Below are positions 35,140-42,085 of a stretch of 64,000 bases of DNA, piece after piece. The notes beneath the pieces were generated by a model, which saw only the letters and a program-made list of their open reading frames with translations, did not search any database and was not told the DNA's origin. Numbering within the stretch: position 1 is the stretch's first letter; every line of letters begins with the position of its first letter. This DNA comes from Candidatus Binatia bacterium (GTDB lineage Bacteria > Desulfobacterota > Binatia > HRBIN30): the NCBI GenBank assembly GCA_026415395.1, contig JAOAHD010000007.1:779304-843303 (forward strand), in the 5' to 3' direction. The translations under genes and the position numbers were made by a program.

Positions 35140-36981
35140 CTACATCTCGAAGCTATCGGGGAATGGACATGCCTTATGGGACAGGTGTGCCTCAAAATCA
35201 GCACGGAAGCGCCGCAAAAAGTTTCCGGCTGCCCAAGCTGCAGCGTCCGAGAGAGCACAAATTGTTTGCCCTTCCATGTACCCGCACACATCGGCGATCG
35301 TTTGTAGGTCCGCTTCTGTACCCTGTCCGGCTTCGATTCGTTTGAGTAGCTTGTAGAGAAAACCCGTACCCTCCCGGCATTGCGTGCATTGTCCACAGCT
35401 TTCGTGGCGGAAGAAGCGGGCGATCACTCCGGCAGCCCGAACGGGGCAGGCAGAGTCGTCCAAAACGACGATCCCCGCCGTGCCGAGTAAGCTCCCCGCA
35501 CGTTGGAGTGAATCGTGGTCCATGGGCACGTCTAGGTGCTCTGCCGTGAGTACCGGCATGGAAACGCCCCCGGGGATAATTGCTTTTGGTGGTCGCCCGT
35601 TGGCCATCCCCCCTGCATACTTCTCGATGATCTCGCGCAGTGGAGTTCCAAGGGGGAGCTCGTAGACGCCCGGACGCTTCACATGACCGCTAATTCCAAA
35701 GAGGGTATTGCCCGTGCTTCGCTCCGTGCCGTGGCGGCGAAACCACGCCGGCCCATGACGAAGGATTGCGGGCACATGAGTCAGGGTCTCCAAGTTATTC
35801 ACTGTCGTGGGGCAACCCCAGAGGCCGTACGCTGCGGGGAACGGCGGGCGTTTGCGCGGCTGGCCTTTTTTTCCTTCCATCGATTCAATCATGCCTGTTT
35901 CTTCGCCGCAGATGTATGCTCCCGCACCACGTTGAACGAACATGTGAAAAGAGTGTCCGGAACCAAACACGTTATCCCCGAGAAATCCGCGCTTGTAGGC
36001 CTCTTCGATGGCACGCATGAGCTTGAGGTAGGGAACGGTATACTCTCCGCGCAGGTACACGTAAGCGGCGACCGCGCGGATTGCCCTGCCCGCAATCAAG
36101 GCTCCCTCGATAAATTGGTGCGGGTTGCGTTCCAGGATCTGCCGATCTTTGAACGTTCCCGGTTCGCTTTCGTCGCCGTTAACGGCCAGGTAACAAGGCT
36201 TGTCGGAGTTCTTCGGCATGAACCCCCACTTGAGCCCGGTGACAAACCCGGCTCCTCCGCGACCACGCAGGCCTGACTCTTTCACGGTCTCGATGATCGT
36301 GTCGGGATCGAGCTCGCACCAAGCACGGCGGGCTTGTTCGTAGCCACCGGCCGCGAGGTAGTCCTCGATCGCAGTGCGGTTCACGCCGTTTGGCGGAAGC
36401 AAGTAGCCCTCGACACCCTCAGGGATCAGGGAAACCATCGGGCTCGGGCGCTCGACACGCTCGCCGCGAAGAATAGCGGCAATGTCTTCGGACGATGCTT
36501 GTTCGATGTACGGGTCGTTATTCACCTGCACTACGGGAGCGGTACCGCACGAGCCTAAACACTCGACCTCGGCGAGGGAAAATTTGCCGTCCGCCGTGGT
36601 CTCCCCGACACGAATTCCGAGCGCGTCTTCCACTTGGCGAACCAACTTGCGGGCGCCAGCGACCGCACAGGCAATGTTCGTGCAAACTTGGATGTGGCAG
36701 CGCCCTTTAGGCCGGCTGGAAAACATGGGGTAGAACGAAACAACCTCCTGAACCTGAATCGGTTGCAGGCCCAAGAGCTCTGCAATCTCCCGCACGAGAC
36801 CGGGGGAGATCCAGCCATGCTCTGCTTGCGCCAGGTGGAGGGCTGCAAGCAGCGCCGAGCGTGGCTGCGGATAGTTACTCGCTTCGGACAAAATTTTTTC
36901 TCGGACCGCGTCGGACAAGAGTTGGCCATCACGCCGCGGCGGTGGCGAAACTTTTTTTGCTGCAGGATGGTCAACGATCAC
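35140..36981 (-). CDS. Fused NADH dehydrogenase subunits NuoE and NuoF
   Basis: 613 residues join two complex I subunits. Residues 1-175 are NuoE, with the 2Fe-2S ligands Cys100, Cys105, Cys141 and Cys145 (CTNIAC and CLGSC). After a linker come the NuoF parts: GLRGRGGAGFVTGLKWGF (FMN/NADH binding), AVNGDESEPGTFKDR, GAGAYICGEETGMIESMEG, and the 4Fe-4S cluster SCGQCTQCREGTG with a later Cys in TICALSD. NuoF oxidises NADH and NuoE carries the N1a cluster. Start 36981 overlaps the NuoCD end by 11 bases. Fusion of E and F is rare; in most bacteria they are separate. Confidence 0.96.
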   Translation of the reverse strand: MIVDHPAAKKVSPPPRRDGQLLSDAVREKILSEASNYPQPRSALLAALHLAQAEHGWISPGLVREIAELLGLQPIQVQEVVSFYPMFSSRPKGRCHIQVCTNIACAVAGARKLVRQVEDALGIRVGETTADGKFSLAEVECLGSCGTAPVVQVNNDPYIEQASSEDIAAILRGERVERPSPMVSLIPEGVEGYLLPPNGVNRTAIEDYLAAGGYEQARRAWCELDPDTIIETVKESGLRGRGGAGFVTGLKWGFMPKNSDKPCYLAVNGDESEPGTFKDRQILERNPHQFIEGALIAGRAIRAVAAYVYLRGEYTVPYLKLMRAIEEAYKRGFLGDNVFGSGHSFHMFVQRGAGAYICGEETGMIESMEGKKGQPRKRPPFPAAYGLWGCPTTVNNLETLTHVPAILRHGPAWFRRHGTERSTGNTLFGISGHVKRPGVYELPLGTPLREIIEKYAGGMANGRPPKAIIPGGVSMPVLTAEHLDVPMDHDSLQRAGSLLGTAGIVVLDDSACPVRAAGVIARFFRHESCGQCTQCREGTGFLYKLLKRIEAGQGTEADLQTIADVCGYMEGQTICALSDAAAWAAGNFLRRFRADFEAHLSHKACPFPDSFEM

Positions 36982-38683
36982 ATTCGCCTCCGATCATGTT
37001 GATCATGTCGAATGTCGGTACGATGTCGGCGAGTAGCCGGCCGCGAACCATCTCCGCCAAGGGCTGGGTATTCGAGAAACTCGGTGTTCGTGCTCTGCAC
37101 TTGTACGGCTTTCCGCTGCCGTCGCTCACCAGATAGTAGCCCAGCTCACCATTGGCCGACTCGACCGCGAAGTACACCTCTCCGGGGGGCGGCTTGGGGC
37201 CCTCGGTCACCAACTTGAACTGGTTGATCATGTCCTCCATGCGCGTGAATACCCGGCCCTTCGGCGGAAAGCGCAACGCCGGATCGTCGATATCCACGGG
37301 GCCGGGAGGCAACATCTGCAGGCATTGCTCGACAATGCGGATACTCTGGCGGAGTTCCGCCAACCGAACCAGGAAGCGATCGAGATTGTCGCCTTGCGAG
37401 CCGAGCGGGACGTCGAAATCGAGCTGGTCGTAAATGAGATACGGCTCCGCACGACGAAGATCGAGGTCGACTCCTGCTGCCCGTAGCAAGGGGCCGGTCA
37501 CGCCATAGGCGATCAGGCGCTCTGCCGGCATGATCGACACACCTTCCATCCGCGCGCGGAAGATCGGGTTTTCCAACAACATCCCTTCCGCGTCGCCAAC
37601 GAGCTCTAAGATGCGCTTGAAATTTTGGCGGCAAAGTTCGGCAAAGCCCTCAGGAAGATCTGCACTCACGCCACCGATCCGTACGAAGTTGCTCGTGACA
37701 CGCGCGCCACACAGCGCGTTGATGAGATCCCACGCGAGCTCGCGCGCCTCGAGCGCGTAAAGGAACGGGGTGAAGGCATTCAGTTCGAGCGCCGTTGCTC
37801 CAATGCACAGGAGATGGTCGGCAATCCGCGAAATTTCGCCGCCGATGACCCGCACGAATTGCCCACGGATGGGAACCTCGACGCCGAAGAGTTTTTCAAC
37901 GGCAAGACAATACCCGACATTGCACAGGATCGCGGAGCTGTAGTTCAGCCGGTCCGTGTACGGGATCGCCTGGTAGTAGAAGCCACTTTCGCACTCCTTT
38001 TCGAAACCACGATGGAGGTAGCCGATCTCGACGTCAGCGTTGACAATGGTTTCTCCATCCAAGTCGAGGACAATTCGCACGGTTCCGTGCGTGGCCGGGT
38101 GCGAAGGCCCGAGTTGTACGCGCATGAGCTCCGCACCGAGCATTCCTTCGACCCGGCTTGCATTGGGAATTTCTGGGGGGCGAGGTCGGTAGGTGCCCTT
38201 GGAGCCCGGGCCGATTAACGGTTGCCGCTTTTCCTTGGGATAATCCTTACGCAGCGGGTGCCCTTCGAACTCCTCGTAAAGGTAGATTCGCCGAAGATCG
38301 GGATGACCGCGGAAACGGATTCCGTACATGTCGTACGTTTCTCGCTCCAGCCAATTCGCCCCCACCCACAAGGGCACGAGGCTATCGATCGTTGGGTCCG
38401 ATTCCGGCACCCGTGCTTTAACGCGCAGCCGGTGACGATGGCGGGTGGAATAAAAATGGTACACAACCTCGAATCGAGGCTCTTGGCCGAGGTAGTCCAC
38501 GCAAGTGACATCCAGGAGCAAGTCGAACGCGAGCTCCCGATCGTCGCGCAAAACCCGCGCTACCTCGAGCAAGCGTTCGCGACGAATGGTAACGGCAGCA
38601 TCTCCGCGGTAAACGTCGCTCCGAAGTACGGCATCGGCACACCGAGCTTGAACAATGGCGAGAAGACGCTCGTTGTCAGGCAT
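36971..38683 (-). CDS. nuoC/nuoD: Fused NADH dehydrogenase subunits NuoC and NuoD
   Basis: About 570 residues. Residues 1-160 are NuoC (FEVVYHFYSTRHRHRLRVKARVPES, NWLERETYDMYGIRFRGHPDLRRI) and the rest is NuoD, with QLGPSHPATHGTVRIVLDLDGE, YLHRGFEK, and the quinone site region GVDLDLRRAEPYLIYDQLDF, ending FDMINMIGGECDR. The fusion is known from E. coli. It docks to the quinone site together with NuoB. ATG 38683 is used over the open frame to 38704. It follows NuoI by 21 bases and overlaps NuoEF. Confidence 0.97.
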   Translation of the reverse strand: MPDNERLLAIVQARCADAVLRSDVYRGDAAVTIRRERLLEVARVLRDDRELAFDLLLDVTCVDYLGQEPRFEVVYHFYSTRHRHRLRVKARVPESDPTIDSLVPLWVGANWLERETYDMYGIRFRGHPDLRRIYLYEEFEGHPLRKDYPKEKRQPLIGPGSKGTYRPRPPEIPNASRVEGMLGAELMRVQLGPSHPATHGTVRIVLDLDGETIVNADVEIGYLHRGFEKECESGFYYQAIPYTDRLNYSSAILCNVGYCLAVEKLFGVEVPIRGQFVRVIGGEISRIADHLLCIGATALELNAFTPFLYALEARELAWDLINALCGARVTSNFVRIGGVSADLPEGFAELCRQNFKRILELVGDAEGMLLENPIFRARMEGVSIMPAERLIAYGVTGPLLRAAGVDLDLRRAEPYLIYDQLDFDVPLGSQGDNLDRFLVRLAELRQSIRIVEQCLQMLPPGPVDIDDPALRFPPKGRVFTRMEDMINQFKLVTEGPKPPPGEVYFAVESANGELGYYLVSDGSGKPYKCRARTPSFSNTQPLAEMVRGRLLADIVPTFDMINMIGGECDR

Positions 38684-38704
38684 GGCTCCAGCAATCTTCC
38701 ACAA

Positions 38705-39283
38705 CTAGGGTTTTCTTTGTTGCACGTTGGCGGATCGCTCGTAGGTTCTGCGGATGTGCCGGAAGCGGGTTTTCTCGAGTTCCTTGACTGGCACCAAGAG
38801 ATCCGACTTGTGCCATACCGTTCCCCGTCGCGAGAAGGCTGCAATTTCCACATTGTGGCTCATCACGATGGCCTCCTCGGGGCACGCTTCTTCGCACAGG
38901 CCGCAGAACATGCAGCGGGACATGTCGATGTCGAACACTTGTGGGTAGCGTTCGATTTCGTCTTCGGTTTCTGCTGGGTAGATCGTGATACAGTCGGTCG
39001 GGCAGGCCCATTCGCAAAGCCCGCAGGCAACGCAACGCTCCTTGCCGTTCTCCATTTGCACGAGGACCGGCATGCCCCGGAAAGCTGGGGGTTGCTCGAG
39101 GCGCTCTTCTGGATACTGCACCGTGAATACAGTCGGCTTTCCCCGCAAAAACCCCAGGAGATTGCGCCAAAAGTGCCGGCTCGCGATCCACATGCCCTTG
39201 AGTACGGCAGCGCTGCTCCGCACCACGCCTTGTGGTGCGCTCATCGGTGTGGGTCGCTCAACCGTGACGGTTCGTGTTGCCAT
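38705..39283 (-). CDS. nuoI: NADH dehydrogenase subunit I (two 4Fe-4S clusters)
   Basis: 192 residues from ATG 39283. Two ferredoxin motifs, CVACGLCEWACPTDC and CMFCGLCEEACPEEA, carry clusters N6a and N6b, which pass electrons to NuoB. The N-terminal half has an amphipathic helix region (LKGMWIASRHFWRNLLGFLRG) that touches the membrane arm. The frame is open to 39328, but the start with MATRTVTVERP is better. The gene lies between nuoG and nuoCD. Confidence 0.95.
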   Translation of the reverse strand: MATRTVTVERPTPMSAPQGVVRSSAAVLKGMWIASRHFWRNLLGFLRGKPTVFTVQYPEERLEQPPAFRGMPVLVQMENGKERCVACGLCEWACPTDCITIYPAETEDEIERYPQVFDIDMSRCMFCGLCEEACPEEAIVMSHNVEIAAFSRRGTVWHKSDLLVPVKELEKTRFRHIRRTYERSANVQQRKP

Positions 39284-39296
39284 TGGCGTTCTCCCT

Positions 39297-40874
39297 TCAC
39301 GCGGCAAGCTCTTGTCCGTGCAGGCCAAGAGTCGCGAGCGACAAGCCAGAAAAGGCTGGGAGTTCCTGCGTCAGTTGCACGAACACCGCAGCGGGATCGA
39401 AATCCCATGTCCCTTCGGCCAATTTGCTCAAGATGCGGGAAAAGATCTCGCCGTCGCTGAGATGCCCGGTGGGAGGTTCAAGGGCGCGATGAATTTGCTG
39501 CACTCGGCGCTTCCGGTTCGTGAACGTTCCACTTTTCTCTGCCCAGCTCAGAGATGGCAGGAGCACAGTGGCAAATGGACCAAGCGGCTCTTCGAACAGG
39601 TCTTGAACAATCACTGTGGGCACGGCACGGAGTGCGGACTGCCACTCGGTGGCAGGGAAAAGCTGGGTGATATCCGAGCCGCAGAGGTACAGCACATCCA
39701 ACTGACCTTGACGTGCTAGCGAGAGAATGCCGTGCACATCGCCACCATTCTGCCGTGGGGCGAGGCCGATGACTCGTGCGCCGGTGAAGTTGGCCGCCTT
39801 CTCCGGCTGGATCAGGAAGCCGTCGCCCTTCCCCACCACCACAGGAACGTCCACGTGCCCTACACCAAGAACATCCGCCAACTGGCGGAAGCGGTACAAC
39901 TCTTCGTTGGTAAAGTGGGGCGACGCCAACAATGCGATCCGCTCCGAGGACTGCTTTTTCACCGCGCTTCGTAGGGCTTGCGCAACGGCATCTAAGGCTT
40001 GCTCCCAGCCGCATGGTTCCAACTTGTCGCCCCTGCGGATCATGGGCAAACGCAACCGATTGGTATCGTGGGCGAAGGCGTACCGCAGCCGCCCATGGTC
40101 GCACATCCAAGTGTCGTTGACGGCATCGTTCCGTCGCGGCATAAGGCGCCAAATTTGGTTCCGGTAATGTTGGATGGTGATGTTGCAGCCGTTGCTGCAA
40201 CTCGGGCAGATACTGGCGGTTTTCTTGAGGAACCACACCCGGAGCTTGTGGTGGAAGTCTTTGGTCTCCAGGGCACCCACCGGGCAGATGTCAGCCGTGT
40301 TCATGGAGTAGTCGTTGGCCAGGGGTGCATCCGGCAGCACATCGAGCACGGAGCGATCTCCCATGTTGAACACGCCGAGCTCGTTCGTCTTAGTGATCTC
40401 GCGGCAGAAGCGCACGCAGCGCCGGCAGAGGATGCAGCGCTCCTGGTCGAGGATCATGCGCGGACCAATGTCCTTGCGCTTCTCAAGCTTACGCCGTGGC
40501 TCCTCGGTGCGGCACTCGCGCGTACCAAAGTTGTAGGAGTAGTCTTGCAGCAGGCACTCACCCGCCTTGTCGCAAATCGGACAGTCGATCGGGTGGTTGA
40601 CGAGCAGAAGCTCCATCACTCCCCTGCGGGCATTGATCACGCGCGGCGAATTGGTGCGGACGACCATCCCTTCACGAACCGGCGTGTTACAGGCAATGAC
40701 CAGTTTCGGGCTTCCCTCCACCTCGACCTGGCACATGCGGCAACTGCCATCGATCGAAAGCTTTGGATGCCAGCAATAGTGCGGCACGTGAATCCCCGCC
40801 TCGATGAGTGCCGGCAAGAGCATCGCATCCGCGGCAACCTCGATGTCGCGTCCGTCCACGTTGATCTTAACCAT
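39297..40874 (-). CDS. nuoG: NADH dehydrogenase subunit G, short form
   Basis: 525 residues, shorter than the 700-900 of E. coli or Thermus NuoG. The 2Fe-2S ligands are Cys34, Cys45, Cys48 and Cys62; N5 has His94, Cys98, Cys101 and Cys107; N4 has Cys147, Cys150, Cys153 and Cys197; and N7 ligands are present at Cys223, Cys226, Cys230 and Cys258. The molybdopterin-like domain after that is cut short at the C-terminus, with only part of its Rossmann lobe (about 280-525). It takes electrons from NuoEF to NuoI. N7 is a feature of E. coli-like NuoG. It starts 30 bases after NuoB. Confidence 0.94.
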   Translation of the reverse strand: MVKINVDGRDIEVAADAMLLPALIEAGIHVPHYCWHPKLSIDGSCRMCQVEVEGSPKLVIACNTPVREGMVVRTNSPRVINARRGVMELLLVNHPIDCPICDKAGECLLQDYSYNFGTRECRTEEPRRKLEKRKDIGPRMILDQERCILCRRCVRFCREITKTNELGVFNMGDRSVLDVLPDAPLANDYSMNTADICPVGALETKDFHHKLRVWFLKKTASICPSCSNGCNITIQHYRNQIWRLMPRRNDAVNDTWMCDHGRLRYAFAHDTNRLRLPMIRRGDKLEPCGWEQALDAVAQALRSAVKKQSSERIALLASPHFTNEELYRFRQLADVLGVGHVDVPVVVGKGDGFLIQPEKAANFTGARVIGLAPRQNGGDVHGILSLARQGQLDVLYLCGSDITQLFPATEWQSALRAVPTVIVQDLFEEPLGPFATVLLPSLSWAEKSGTFTNRKRRVQQIHRALEPPTGHLSDGEIFSRILSKLAEGTWDFDPAAVFVQLTQELPAFSGLSLATLGLHGQELAA

Positions 40875-40903
40875 AGAGCGTCCTCGATCTGGCCAGGTGC
40901 GCC

Positions 40904-41491
40904 TTACAAGGGGCGTCCACTCCCGTGTCGCTCGGGGACGCGCTGCCCCCCACGCTCGCGCTGCACCCGTTCCTGAAGCTTGATCAGCCCGTCGAGCACC
41001 GCTTCTGGGCGCGGTGGGCAGCCGGGAATGTACAAGTGCACGGGGATTATCGTGTCGATCCCTTGGACGACTGCGTAGTTATTGTACGGGCCGCCTGACG
41101 AGGTGCACGCCCCGAATGACACCACCCATTTCGGTTCAGCCATTTGTTCCCAGACGCGGCGGAGCACTGGCGCAATTCGGTGCGTGATCGTTCCGACGAC
41201 CATCAGGAGGTCGGCCTGACGCGGCGTGAACCGTGGGAGTGCAGCGCCAAAGCGGTCGATATCGAACCGCGGGCCGGCGGTAGACATGTACTCCATTCCG
41301 CAACAGGCGGTGACGAACGGGTAGGGGAAAAACGAGTACTTGCGTGCCCACTGTACCGCGTCCGCCAGCTTGGTGAGGAGAAAACTTTCACCAAAAGCAT
41401 CCGCATCCGCGAGCGGCTGCCCCGTGGCTGCCCGCAGGCGGGCGAGGAATCCCTCAGTGGTGTGGTTTCGCGTATCTGTCCCAATGGCCAT
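40904..41491 (-). CDS. nuoB: NADH dehydrogenase subunit B (cluster N2)
   Basis: 195 residues from ATG 41491. The N2 ligands are in FVTACCGMEYM (tandem Cys), FGACTSSGG and IPGCPPRPE. It carries N2, the last cluster before quinone. It is the first gene of this cluster, with an upstream RBS ggagaac. The Arg/Gly-rich C-terminus (RERGGQRVPERHGSGR) is unusual. A weak TTGAAC...TGATTA promoter may lie in the divergent gap before it. No nuoA is next to it, although nuoA normally precedes nuoB. Confidence 0.96.
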   Translation of the reverse strand: MAIGTDTRNHTTEGFLARLRAATGQPLADADAFGESFLLTKLADAVQWARKYSFFPYPFVTACCGMEYMSTAGPRFDIDRFGAALPRFTPRQADLLMVVGTITHRIAPVLRRVWEQMAEPKWVVSFGACTSSGGPYNNYAVVQGIDTIIPVHLYIPGCPPRPEAVLDGLIKLQERVQRERGGQRVPERHGSGRPL

Positions 41492-41704
41492 ACACGTTCT
41501 CCATTGCACGTTGGTGAGCATGCTATGCGTAACCAACTCTGCGCCGACGAACAACGTTGCATGCCGGCGGTGTCGAGGCAACGTGGTCGGACAAGACTTC
41601 GTCTAATCATTTCCGACAGGAACTCTGTTCAACGCTGTGTGAGTCGCGGTTCCACCAGGGGCAACGGATTGCCTGGCCAGAGACCGGGTGATAACCGAAC
41701 GAAC

Positions 41705-42085
41705 ATGGCTCAACTTCTCAGCATATCGGAGCAAATCGACCGTCTGTTTGACGAACTCGTGCATCGCCGGTGGGGCACAAAAACGGGCCTAACCCCAGCT
41801 CAAGTGAAAACGTTGGAGGATGGCTGGCAAATCGAGATCCCCGTGCCAGGCCTCAAGGCTGAAGAGATTGACGTGCATGTGGCGGGGCGTGAGCTGTGGA
41901 TCCGAGGGGTGTCGAGCCGCCAATCCGAACACCGGGCCGGTGTGGGTTCGTGGGCGCGGATGTCGAGGAACGTGAGTCTGACGCGCTATTTCCTCCTCCC
42001 GCAAACCGTGGATCCAGCGGATGTTGACGCGCGTTTGGAGGACGGAGTGCTGAAGATCCACATTCGCAGGCGGGAAGGCCGATGA
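41705..42085 (+). CDS. Small heat-shock protein (Hsp20/alpha-crystallin)
   Basis: 126 residues from ATG 41705. The alpha-crystallin domain is IEIPVPGLKAEEIDVHVAGRELWIRGV...SLTRYFLLPQTVDPADVDARLEDGVLKIHIRRREGR, with the D-G-V-L motif near the end. Such proteins hold unfolded clients. The N-terminal arm is short (MAQLLSISEQIDRLFDELV). Its stop overlaps the ATG of the Lon-like gene (ATGA), so chaperone and protease are made together. No CIRCE or sigma-32 box is seen upstream. It is divergent from nuoB. Confidence 0.93.
   Translation: MAQLLSISEQIDRLFDELVHRRWGTKTGLTPAQVKTLEDGWQIEIPVPGLKAEEIDVHVAGRELWIRGVSSRQSEHRAGVGSWARMSRNVSLTRYFLLPQTVDPADVDARLEDGVLKIHIRRREGR

Noticed and set aside
38222-39460. 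Long plus-strand open frame opposite nuoCD and nuoI
   Set aside because: Antisense to conserved complex I genes with all Fe-S ligands in place; no domain is seen in it.
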